Shown: one piece after another, positions 11,020 to 20,505 of the stretch
Position numbering within the stretch: position 1 is the stretch's first letter
How the letters are laid out: each line of letters opens with the position of its first letter
NCBI GenBank assembly: GCA_009760855.2
Contig: WPIO01000294.1
Location: 54,176-118,175 of the forward strand
Source: Cristatella mucedo
Lineage: Eukaryota; Bryozoa; Phylactolaemata; Cristatellidae
Direction of reading: 5' to 3'
Length of the DNA stretch: 64,000 nt
The notes under the pieces: generated by a model
Databases searched by the model: none
The model's input: the letters and a program-made list of their open reading frames with translations, nothing else
Told to the model about the DNA's origin: nothing
Made by a program: the position numbers and the translations under genes

Positions 11020-11560
11020 ACCGCTTAACTAGCTCATTTGTGACGTCGCCTGTAGATTGTTGCAATTCCGTTTATGTGGGACTTCCGGCCTCCCGTGTCC
11101 TTAATCGACTGCAGGAAGTGCAAAATTCAGCAGCTCGTATGGTCTGACGTGAACGGCGTAGCTGCCATGTCACTCCATTTCAGCTTGAGTTTCACGAGGT
11201 CCCTATCAAACATCGAATAGATTTCAAAGTCATCTGTCTGGCTTGTATGTGGCTTCAATTGCTTGCACCTGCTCACCTATCTGATCTAGTTGCTTCTCCA
11301 GTGTGCTCTCGCCCCTCAGCATTTCCACATCTCTTTACTTCACCGTCTGTCACACTAAATTGAAGCACTTTCGTGACGATAGAATAGAGCCTTCGGCTCA
11401 TGCGCAGCAAAATTCTGGAACATGAAACCAGCTACTGTCACTATAATCACCTTGAATCTTTAAAGTTTCAGCTAAAGAGGCATGTAATCTGGTTAGCTGT
11501 CTCTTTGCCATAGTTAGCTCGTCTTTCTCGGAACCCGATGTTATTGGCATGCGTCCCTGT
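11020..11560 (+). mobile_element. Degraded L2/CR1-like RT C-terminal fragment
   Basis: With frame changes, the translation gives pieces lining up with the LINE-A C-terminus: VQNSAARMV, then RRSCHVTPF, then IKHRIDFKV, then LAPAHLSDL. It is older and more divergent than the LINE-A copies, with many stops. The 3' end is not cleanly defined. Confidence 0.75.
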
Positions 11561-11640
11561 TCATCATTCAAGGAATTTTACTAGCCAGGCGTCTCTGTAA
11601 GTTGTGGCCACCAGCGTATTAATGATTACACTAGAATAAT

Positions 11641-11705
11641 AATAGTAATACATTTTATATAGCACCCTCCGAGAACTCAATCTCTTTCTAGGCACTTTAC
11701 AGTTG
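11641..11705 (-). mobile_element. LINE/SINE 3' tail fragment
   Basis: Minus-strand AAAGTGCCTAGAAAGAGATT, then GTTCTC, then GGGTGCTATATAAA: the shared hairpin tail without other parts. Confidence 0.7.
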
Positions 11706-12038
11706 GGTTTGTGCGTACTTTATTGTTGGCTTTGGTCTGATATGGTTTGCTTTGGCACGTTTGATACCAAGCTAGTCAATAATCTTTGGGTATTGATTCT
11801 CTTGTCGAGAGTTTCAAAAGTGCCTGTAAATGTTTTCTGAATTCTTGTATGATGGTATACAATGATCTGTTATTATTGCTGCCGATTCCCAAATCTTCTT
11901 GAACACCTAAAATTCACATGGGCATCACTGACACTTCTCTGCAATGCTTTAGGTGTTATATTGGCCGAAGTTTTCAGAGCATTTATTTCTACTGACAACA
12001 TTCATTCAAGGGGCAGTTGCGTGTGGTTACACTGAAGG
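11706..12038. other. No gene recognised
   Basis: AT-rich, no long frame. Confidence 0.4.
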
Positions 12039-12195
12039 TTGTGTGCTTTTCCACATCTGTTCACAATATGTACTCTCCATCTGGCCAAAGGAATCGCCGA
12101 GCAGAATTTAATCGTTCATTTTTACGCAGATGATCCGAGGCAAATATGCCTGTGGTTTGACTCCTCCGTCCTGTATTTACATACGTCGAGCTCGA

Positions 12196-12284
<89 letters not shown>

Positions 12285-12780
12285 TACAGGTATGCAGCAT
12301 ATATAGCTAACGTTTGAACATCGCTGAAAAGGAAATAGATCATTCAATGACGATAAAACCAGCTGACTGGTGATGGAAAAACCTCGTGTTACTCAGAATA
12401 AACAAACATTGACCTAACAAGGGAATGCATGGCCATCAAATCTCCTGTAGCACGTGCAGCAATCTTCACCTTACGCTCTGAAGTGAGCTTTCAATAGAAG
12501 AGCTTTAACAGCTGCTCCGTCAGAGTCAATTCTGCCCACTCCCAGCTACATAAACCTGGAAAACATTTGGGCCTGCATAGACAGGCACACTGAAGCCACC
12601 CCTAGTCCATGAGTTTGTGTGAAATCCATAATTGACTTTTGCAACTCAGTAAGCTAAGATTTGTATGCAATGAGACGCTTGCATCGATGCGACGTTCTGC
12701 AGCTGGCTAGTTGGACCTGTTTTACATGGCTTTGTGAAAATCCTTGGTCGTTCAAAAATCTACGATCTTCGTAATAAGCT
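12039..12780 (+). mobile_element. Degraded L2/CR1-like RT fragment (motif C onward)
   Basis: A frame from 12039 reads HFYADDPRQICLWFD, matching the YADD-containing motif C of LINE reverse transcriptases. After the (CT)n tract, NDDKTS-LVMEKPRVTQ appears near 12340, matching LNDDKTNLLVMGKPSV of LINE-A. A decayed LVHEFV...FCNS-like stretch follows near 12600. It has many stops and is non-functional. Confidence 0.75.
12199..12281. repeat. (CT)n microsatellite
   Basis: About 80 bp of uninterrupted CT within the decayed RT sequence, between the motif C fragment and the NDDKT fragment. It creates a spurious Ser-Leu frame. Confidence 0.95.
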
Positions 12781-13160
12781 CGGCGATTATGTCACAGTAA
12801 ACCTTGAATGCCTGTGGCTAGCTTTGAATGTTGGCGATCTTATCCACAAATGGGAATGGAACAGCTTATTTTATTGTCGAAAAAGGGATCTGAGAGCGAA
12901 GAGGTGAAGCTGCAATTGGAGCAGTGGTTCAGCTTTTGCTATGAAGGAGCCAAGCCGTGGCCTAGACCTAGTGGGCTAGAGTTAGAACTATGCCATATCG
13001 CACAGGAACCCTATATCTTAATCTACTTGTCTGAGACAACGAATTATCTAGACTCTCTCCCGGGTAGTTCTCCTCGTTTAGATTGAATAGGATCCATTGC
13101 TGCCCTCGCTAACGAATCGAGTAAATTCAGATAGACATGCAAATGCAGGTAAGAGAGTGA
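12781..13160. other. No gene recognised
   Basis: A 92-codon plus-strand frame (12808-13086) has no recognised motif and no support from a second copy. Confidence 0.4.
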
Positions 13161-13245
13161 GACTGAATGTGGGCGTGGCCTCTCTACTTGCTCTCATCGA
13201 TCTCTCAGCAGCACTTGGCACAAATTACCACGTTATCATGGAGCC
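13161..13245 (+). mobile_element. RT motif A fragment
   Basis: SLLALIDLSAALGTNYHVIM lines up with LLVLLDLSAAFDTIDHKVLL, the motif A region of LINE-A. The second catalytic-region Asp is lost (D to G). Because motif A lies downstream of a motif C fragment, this is a separate or rearranged piece. Confidence 0.65.
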
Positions 13246-13385
13246 AATCTGGGCAAGCCCGTGTATCGGTGGCATAGCAAATCGTGCACAGAGAGTAGAG
13301 TAGGAACAAAGAAAAGCAGCTTCGTTAGGGAGACCACGACCGAGAGGCGCACTGCATGCCGATGCACCTTTAGCTGAGACTTAAT

Positions 13386-13457
13386 GGACGCTTGTTCGTT
13401 GCAGGCAGCTATGTCGAGCTTCAGCTCGCCATCCCTGCCTGCAACAAACTAGCGTCC
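13386..13457. other. Long imperfect hairpin 1
   Basis: Two 35 nt arms face each other across a 2 nt loop with five mismatches. The arms start GGACGCT and end AGCGTCC. The inner arm contains GCAGGCAG...CGAGCT, related to the neighbouring hairpin. Confidence 0.85.
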
Positions 13458-13458
13458 C

Positions 13459-13502
13459 TGCAGGCAGTGATGGCGAGCGGAAGCTCGCCATCACTGCCTG
13501 TA
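13459..13502. other. Hairpin 2, 20 bp stem
   Basis: The arms TGCAGGCAGTGATGGCGAGC and GCTCGCCATCACTGCCTGTA pair at 19 of 20 positions around a GGAA loop. It begins one base after hairpin 1 and shares the GCAGGCAG and GATGGCGAGC words with it. Confidence 0.9.
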
Positions 13503-14584
13503 ACGAAATTCAGCTTGAATTCCCAAATTCTTGGCGAATGCAAGCTGAAGGCTCGATCATCATAAGATTTCAACTTAGTGTGCACGTGCGACTATAAGAT
13601 GACCACGTGCAGAGAAGCAGGTGGTCGAGAGAGCACGTGACTGAAGGAGCACGTAGGTCCGACAGGTTGGCTGGTGCCAGCGAGTGAAGTGACCTGTAGG
13701 ATAGATAGAGCTTCTTGAAGTCGATTTCATGTTTAATAGGCAGCTATTGTAGCTCTGATATAGGTAATGTGCACGATTGAGTGCATGTTACTAACTTGAG
13801 GTCCTACCAACCCTTTGCCCTGAGTGTCTTCTTGCTAGTTTTGCTTTTTGTTGTTGCTTGTCTAAGTATGATATTTCTGTGTTTTGCTTACTTAGACAAG
13901 AATGCTGCTTTTTGTAACATGAAACCCTAAGATTGTTGATTCTCTTGCCGCAAGTTGTTAAGTGCCGAGATAGAGATTTGGTAAAATGTTGGCCCTCGAC
14001 GAGCGATGTATTGCTAGTATTAAATTAGATTAGTTCTTATTGTAGCTTTGGTACAGGCCCCTACTAGGGGCTTGGCTGTTTTAGGAAAGTAGGGGCTGGA
14101 CTTGGAGACTCAGGGGATAAAGGTGTGACACATGGTCAGGTAGCAGCAGAGTGGTTGTGTGTTGGTGTTCTGCCAAAGCTGAAGCCAGCTATGGTGTTTA
14201 CCTTGTTACTGCGATCGGGCTACTTTTACTTTGGAATAGATGTCAGAGTGTAGATATAAATTTCGGTCCTGCTAGGAGACTGTAAGGTGCCTGAAGGCCC
14301 CCCCCCTTTTGCCGTACCCTCGTTGGGGCAGACTAGCTATGCTTGCCTTTAGAGTGAAAGACCTCTGGGCTGTTGCAAATGATTCATCGATATAACTCGT
14401 GCATTCTGCTAAGAAGAACCGCCTAGTACTAGGCCTGCAGTGTATAATCTACCTCCGTATCTTACTCTAGCCTCAAATCCTGGCAAGCTGCACATGCTGC
14501 ACGTGCTGCACGCTGTCACAGCAAAGAATACATTCCCAACCAGTCAAACTGTTTGCTCCGTGTGCCAATGCCATTTGCTAGGCA
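13503..14584. other. No gene recognised
   Basis: Mixed-composition sequence with short frames and a short C run near 14300. No repeat family or domain was recognised. Confidence 0.4.
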
Positions 14585-14894
14585 CTATATTTGAGCTGGG
14601 TTGTGAGGTTCAAACTTAAGCAGTAATCGAGACAAAATAATGAGATGGCTGACAAAAGGAGAGCAGACAAGGCTAGATGCTGTTGGTCCCAGTGCAATGG
14701 CTTGTAAGTTTTCATGACTGAGTGACCTCCCCTCCAAAGACATTATATCCAGACAGTAAGCCCCACTTTGCACTTTCGTGTGGTTCTGCTGTACAATATT
14801 AATTTTGTCATCCATTGTTATTGCAAAATATAAATGTTGGCTGATTTTACTGCTAACTCAATAATGTTGTGCCATATTAGTCTTAGTAGCTATC

Positions 14895-15000
14895 ACTGAA
14901 GATTGCAGTGGGGCAATAAAGGATTGCCTAATGCAGGACTCGAAGCCACGACCTGGCTCGTTTAGAGCAAGCACCTTACCCCTGGTCCAAAGGATTCTCA
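14895..15000 (-). mobile_element. SINE-II fragment, minus strand
   Basis: On the minus strand the A-box-like CCAGGGGTAAGGTGCTTGC, a CCAGGTCGTGGCTTCGAGTC B-box region, and CAATCCTTTATTGCCCCAC follow the order seen in SINE-II copies at 28184-28331 and 38782-38925. The 3' tail is lost. Confidence 0.6.
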
Positions 15001-15089
15001 CATATATTTCGTAGCTGACATGTCAGCCGGGTTTTCCTTGCACTTGTTAAAGGCACAAGCCGAGGCACGAGAGCTTCAAGGTGTCACCG

Positions 15090-16290
15090 AATGGCATAGA
15101 TGGACGAAGGCCTGCTGCCTTGAAATGCCTGACGATGAACTGCTGATCAGTCTCAGCTGAAGAAGTGTGTGTACTCAGCTTCTGCCGACCACCCTTCCAT
15201 ATTATAGGGCTCAGAGATTATACACTGTCCTGCTTGCAGTATTGTGATTGACATCAGCTCAGCAACGCATAACATTGCTAAGTCTATTGCCGAATTGGTG
15301 AGACGATTCACGTGACTAAGAAATGCTGACCAATTCATTATCTGCAGAGAAGATGGACTACCGGACGAGCCAGAAATGTGATGTAAGCAGTGCCCAGAGG
15401 TCCTTGTGCTCAGCTTGCTTACCTGAGCAACACGTGAACACTGCATTGGCCCAAATCAGAACAAATGGCTTTATGCCAGAGCTGAGCAGCAGTGCCAGAA
15501 GCACTCGAGACCTTTGCTACTGTGTTGATCTGCTTTGAATTGACTAGTAGCAACAAAAGTGCCCCGATTGTGTTAGCCAGTGCAAGTGTTACATGCTCGA
15601 GTGATCTGCTCAGCACACTCCGCACCAATATTTATGACAGGACCGAAAGCCGATACTTTCCTAAAGGATGAAAGAGAAAGCATGCAGAGGCAGCTTTAGT
15701 GTGTACTTGGCAAATCAGAGCAGCTGCTGCAGCCCATGAATCTGGTCAGAGACATTCACTTGGCCTGTGCCATTCATCTAGACGAGCTTAGGACCTCAAC
15801 TGCTCTGCTGACTCAGCTATTCTTTCCATTTTACCTTAGTTGCATGAGATGAAGTCTGGTGGCTACCGAATACGTACCGAAAGCCGCTTAGGCTGTGAGT
15901 TTGCTATACAAAACTCTCCTGCCTAATACCCACATAGTCCTTTTGGGTTTGTGGAGTTACAGATGGAGATACACATTACATAAATAGAAAGTATGCCATA
16001 GATGCTTTGAGTGAAGCCTTTTAGGATGCATAGTGCAGGCTTGTGCTGCTACGACACGTGCTCGTGGTCCTCGGTGGCTCCCGTTAAAGATTTGTCAAGC
16101 AGCTGCACCAGTCAGTTAGTGCAGCCTGCATCTACATACATCAGCAGCAGCCTCTGCCGGCGATCTCTGGGCTTCGGCACTGATGCCTATGATTAGCTCG
16201 ACCAGCAGGTCACCTTGCTGTCACGTTTCGAGGTGCTTGACAAGCAGTCGTGTGGATTCAAAGAGATATCGCATGCAGGACAGCATGCAT
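15090..16290 (+). pseudogene. B-box (TRIM-like) gene remnant, copy 2
   Basis: It is homologous to the B-box remnant at 4501-5655. It has a CSAC cluster at 15407-15418 and a C-x2-H-S-R-P-L cluster at 15493-15513 (CQKHSRPL, against CWQHSKPL in copy 1). QQKCPDC follows near 15553, and the region around GACAGGACCGAAAGCC is shared. After the LINE-B insertion, SRFEVLDKQSCGFKEI near 16222 aligns with HLEVLAKLLDGFKDTA of copy 1. The two zinc-like clusters are in different frames here, and stops are frequent. It is a pseudogene; which copy is closer to the ancestor varies by segment. Confidence 0.6.
15792..15982 (+). mobile_element. LINE-B 3' end inserted in the B-box remnant
   Basis: It starts at CCTCAACTGCTCT and ends with GGAGTTACAGATGGAGATAC followed by ACATTACATAAA. 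Copy 1 of the B-box remnant is continuous at the matching point (near 5282), so this is a clean later insertion of a strongly 5'-truncated LINE-B. Confidence 0.85.
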
Positions 16291-17253
16291 GAGATGTTTC
16301 GATGTCAGTCGGGAGAGAATTCCAGACTTTGAGAGCGTGCGAACTCGAAGGCCTGGTCTCTGGAGGGGTAGAGGTGGCTTAGAGGTACATTTCAACGACT
16401 CGAGCCAAAAAAAAGCAGGTAGTAAGAGCTAGAAAAGCAGGTAGTACGAGACCTAGCCTTATTTGGAAACGACAATTATAATAAGACATTTGTATAACTT
16501 ACTCTGAGAATTTACTCTTTTCATAGGCACTTTACAGGTGCTTAAGGGAAGCAGTTTGAATTAGCCGATCTGGGCAGAGAATGAACGACTTATAATGGCT
16601 GTCTCGACACGTCCTTGGTCCTGCTTGACATTTCAGAGAATTTGATTCCATCGATTGCAAAAAAAACTGCTATGCAGATTCTTTCATAAGCATCTGTGAG
16701 CTTCTTGCTGGTTCAAGTTATACTCGCCAGCATTATGAGGAGCAGCATCAGGAGAAGAATTCGGTGGCACCATATGCCACCGCATATGTTCTTATAGCAC
16801 AGTGGCTGCATTTTGTATTTGTGTGCATGTGTAGGCAGCATAGTCTCAGCGTAATGACTTGTCGCTGTCAAGTACTATTAGGACTACCAGCATAGTGGTG
16901 GTAGGGATCGTTTTTGCTTACCGAAACAGCCCTCAGTTTACCTCCCTTCGAGTAAGTTGGAAGGGGAATCGTAGTTCTCTGGGCAAATGCAGGTCTTGGA
17001 ACAGTACTATTAATATAGTAATGTAAATTTTCAAAGCGCATAATAATATATTGATATTCTCATAGCAAACAATACAATTTACTGTTATTTTCGTTATTAG
17101 CAATACAATAAATTGTCATTGTCATTAAGGCAAATATAATACATTGATGTACACTTTCAATCAAATTAGTGTTGAATGTTAATCACAACAGTAGTGTTCT
17201 CTTTAATCTCTCACATGAGTGACTCGATTTTTCACCTCATCAGTCGGTTGCAT
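16291..17253. other. No gene recognised; AT-rich right half
   Basis: A degraded LINE/SINE tail lies at 16476-16545 on the minus strand (AAAGTGCC, then AATTCTCAGAGT). The rest is AT-rich with short frames only. Confidence 0.45.
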
Positions 17254-17721
17254 TTACTCCTCCTCTTCTTCCGTTTCTTCATCATTCGAAACTTCAGCTA
17301 TTAGCTCCAAATTCTACAAATTTCTTCTTTTGCTTCAGGAAAACCAAAACTTGTAGCGTGCACGGTTTCAGACTTCGACGTTTCTGACAAAATATCCGCT
17401 TGGTGAGTGAGCGAAACCGCTCAATTGTATTCGAAGTGGTCGGCTGACGCTTTGTGACCACGTAAGCCGATGCAGGTGCCTATTGCATACACTTTCACTT
17501 TAAAATAAGCTCGGTAAAGGAAATGCTGGATATATTTCATTTCATCAGAAATATCACCGATGGATTGCGATTTCAACTGAGAGTAGACAGCAGTATTTTC
17601 ATCTGAATATCATTGACCTTTGCTTCAATTCTGGATAGCTTCGTTTTTAAGATATCTGGGTCTGATGAAGATCTAGTCAATTTAAAAACTACCTTTGAGT
17701 CTACACCCGGAAGCTTAATAA

Positions 17722-17786
17722 TATAAATAATTTATTTATAGGATAGACAAGTCAATCTCTTTCTAGGCGCCTTATATTACTTACTA
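17722..17786 (-). mobile_element. LINE/SINE 3' tail fragment
   Basis: Minus-strand AAGGCGCCTAGAAAGAGATTG followed by an AT-rich end. It lies within the span of the ROCO remnant, between the coiled-coil and COR-like parts. Confidence 0.65.
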
Positions 17787-18119
17787 GGCATTGCTTATTT
17801 AGTCAATTGAACGAGGGTGCCAGGCATCTGCTGTTGCAACAGCTGTTAACGTTGCTGCTGTCCCCTGTCCTGCAGTGAAAAAAGAAGCATGACTACGACT
17901 AAATCACTGTCAGCTGACAGGCAGATACATCGGAGCTTAGCTGTTAAAGCTCATGACCTTTAGTCACAATTGGGCATGAAATCAGAAAGGATAAAAAATC
18001 AAAAGAGAGTAAATCAATTAATTATATATATATTTGGCAAACTAAGCAACATTGTTTGACACGATTGATATGCTCTTTGTCAATACAAAATGCCGCTTTG
18101 AAGTAAAACTGTTACAATA

Positions 18120-18252
18120 ATTCATTGTGTAGAGCCCCAAGGGAACTTAATCTCTATTCCGGCGCTTCACATATGCCTCGGGGCTCGAGCCCACGACCTC
18201 AGCCAGACGTTGGTCGGGACGAGCACCTTAACCACTGGGCCAATCCAGCTCG
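18120..18252 (-). mobile_element. SINE-I, minus strand
   Basis: It has all parts of SINE-I on the minus strand: CCGAGCTGGATTGGCCCAGT head, GGTTAAGGTGCTCGTCCCGACC, B box GGGCTCGAGCCCC, and hairpin tail AGAGATTAAGTTCCCTTGGGG. It begins a few bases after the tRNA-Leu-like sequence on the same strand. Confidence 0.85.
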
Positions 18253-18263
18253 GCAAGCTATAT

Positions 18264-18346
18264 ATCAGAAGTGGGATTCAAATCCATACCAAGAAAACCA
18301 GACTGTGACGTGAACTCGGCACCTTGGACCGCTCGGCCCCTCTTAC
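18264..18346 (-). tRNA. tRNA-Leu-like sequence, probably a pseudogene
   Basis: Minus-strand sequence of 83 nt with the leucine-type D arm (GGGGCCGAGCGGTCCAAGG), a long variable arm (TCTGGTTTTCTTGGTAT) and a T arm (TGGATTTGAATCCCA). The acceptor stem GTAAGAG/TTCTGAT pairs with one mismatch and wobble pairs. The anticodon loop reads TTCACGT, giving CAC, which is not a leucine anticodon (CAG would be one base away). The anticodon stem has two mismatches. Class II length and identity of the D and T arms support a tRNA-Leu origin; the anticodon and stem damage argue against function. Confidence 0.6.
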
Positions 18347-19401
18347 TTCTATTTCTTCAGTATTCTCTATTTTCAAAATCTTTGCAAACTGTGTCAGGCC
18401 AAAGGCTGCACATGTTCTAAATATCAACTTTAGAGAGTTGATAATTACCCTGAAATGCTTTTTCGTCAGGCTCCAGATGTCATGCATACACTTGTCTGAC
18501 CTGCTGCCATTCCAAATATGGTCGAGAGTTCTCATCTTCTGAATTATGGCCCTTTATCTCTTTCATAATATGACACCATGATGCAGAATATTGCTCCGAT
18601 TCCTATAGCTTAGTTTTGACTAGCGATTTCAACTCACCTAAGCAATTTTCACCACTGCCTTTCTAGTTCATCGTTGTGAATTAAATGTCAGGAGCTTGCA
18701 TAGCAGCACAATACTATTTGAGGAAGTCGGCAACAGTTTTGCAGGAATCCGTACGTTCAAGTACATTTATGTGAGATGCAAGTTCTTCATCAGCAGACTA
18801 CTGACTTTTGTCTCCATACTTTTTCATCTCTTCTTCCACATCCTTGAGTTGGCCTGCTTTAAGGAGATTGGAATACGTACAAACAACGATAACTCGTATC
18901 TCCGCTGGTTTAGCAAATATTGTCATAAGCCACTTGTTCACTTGCTCCTTCTGCTTCTCAAGTTTTTCACTTATATTGAACGCAACGATGCAAAGTCTTT
19001 TAGAAAGCAAAAATATTGGAACCACGGATTGATAAATGTCTTCCCTTCTAAAGTCATTCACGTTCACAAAGTGACTTTTGATTTTTGCAATGCTCTAATC
19101 TATCACACGAGTTGTATCGTCAGCGGCAGCAGTAGATGGCTGACTGATTAATAATGACTGAACGATGCTAGTCTTTCCTGCTCCCGTGTTTCCAAGCATG
19201 TTGATAGTATCACCGCATAGCGATTCCGTACCTGAGTGCTATCTCGGAAGTACTGCCGAACAGCTTTCATACCCTGGTCGCACACTACACTAGGTGGCAG
19301 AAACGTGGGATTGCCTTTCAAATTTAGATCAGCCAGTAAGTTATAAACCATTTCATCTGGCAGCTCACTTACCATGATTCCGCCAAAATGCATTTTACCG
19401 C

Positions 19402-20035
19402 CTAAAACAAAAAGCAAACTTAAATAAAGGATAAGCTATTCGAGCTATATTAGGATAAATATTCCCCGTGCAAGAGATTTAGCAGACTCTGCCATGGGAA
19501 ACACTTGTAGATAGGCAATTATTATTGAATTCATTCAAGAGCTGCAGAATAAGTAGCTGGCTATAAACGGTTAATTAATAAATACGTTATTGTTGTCCAA
19601 AATATTGTGAGTGTACAACACACAGTTTCTCAAGAATAAATCAGAGTTTAATGGAGGAGCCTCATTTCATGCAACCGACACAATAAATCCTGATTAAAAT
19701 ACTGCAAATAAGTTCACGTCAGGCATACAAATATAGTAATTCATTTGCACTGCACCGAATGATCACCTACTCATTACACCTCGTTTGTTATTATTCTTAA
19801 TGTTTGTAGTACCATTATAAACATCTACAGCCAAATTGTAACAAAAAAGCCTTTAAAGAGTGAGGCAAATGATGAATCTGTGTTACGTTCTCACATTCTT
19901 ATTGTCAAGGAGTTCGTTCCTTGAGCGAATTCGGCAGGTGAGCTCTGTTCAGGCTGCCAGCATTGGGGGTTAGGCTCGGGCAGCTCTCTCATCGCCCCAA
20001 CTGAACTTGTCACTTTTAGTATCTATGAGGTCGGC
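19402..20035. other. No gene recognised; possible ROCO intron
   Basis: AT-rich sequence immediately upstream, in the minus sense, of the acceptor-like site of the ROCO exon. No coding signal was seen, and an earlier exon was not found. Confidence 0.4.
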
Positions 20036-20505
20036 CAGATACCCGTGTCGTGGCAGTGTGATGGGAGCGATGAGAACCTATTAGGTTTTGCAGAATGCCA
20101 GTCAGACCTGATCGTCCGATGCTTCGTCTTCTTGCCTCAATGGCCTAGCTCTGGCCCATTATGTCTCTCCGAGTTACAACAAGCTGGCGACACGTACGAG
20201 TCCAGCAGATTAAGTTCGCTTAAAGAACGCATCCCTCGCTTCTTTTTTTGAAAGTTGTTCAATCTAGAACGTCGCTTAATTATAAGCATCCGTAATGTAA
20301 TTGTATATTGATGTAACAACACGGCTAGTCAGCCAGAAACGAAAAATGCCTACGCCGATGCTAAAATTTGATCCGGTATCAGCAAACACAAACTGGTCAT
20401 ATTGCACTGCCGCCAATTGAACAAATTAGGTCAGTTTAACAGCATATTACTCGGAAGCACTGAACCTAAACCATGTCACCTTAGCCGGAAACGAGCCAGA
20501 GATCA
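20036..20505 (+). repeat. Repeat S, copy 1
   Basis: It matches 34358-34985 from GGCAGTGTGATGGGAGCGA through TTAGCCGGAAACGAGCCAG. This copy lacks the SINE-I present in copy 2 and so supplies the empty site. LINE-A2 sequence begins at its right edge. Confidence 0.85.

Larger units (their letters stand above)
17254..19401 (-). pseudogene. ROCO (Roc-COR) family gene remnant
   Basis: The 5' exon begins after an acceptor-like TTTGCTTTTTGTTTTAG at 19402 and carries LPPSVVCDQGMKAVRQYFRD, a segment typical before Roc domains. After a one-base frame change comes a P-loop, GNTGAGKTS (19167-19193). A Roc-like stretch follows (PIFLLSKRLCIVAFNISEKL), with G3 degraded to NDFRRE and G4 to TYSN. COR-like SASWCHIMKEI and PYLEWQQVRQVYA lie at 18483-18588. 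After a SINE and a tRNA-like insert there is a coiled-coil-like segment at 17560-17700, and an acidic tail (EETEEEEE) ending in TAA at 17254. ROCO proteins are GTPases that dimerise through COR. At least three in-frame stops and the frame change argue for a pseudogene. Some breaks could instead be introns. Confidence 0.6.

Noticed and set aside
14585-14815. Minus-strand 76-codon frame with a faint NHL-propeller-like text near the B-box remnant
   Set aside because: Opposite strand to the B-box remnant, no repeated blade pattern and no second copy; too weak to call.
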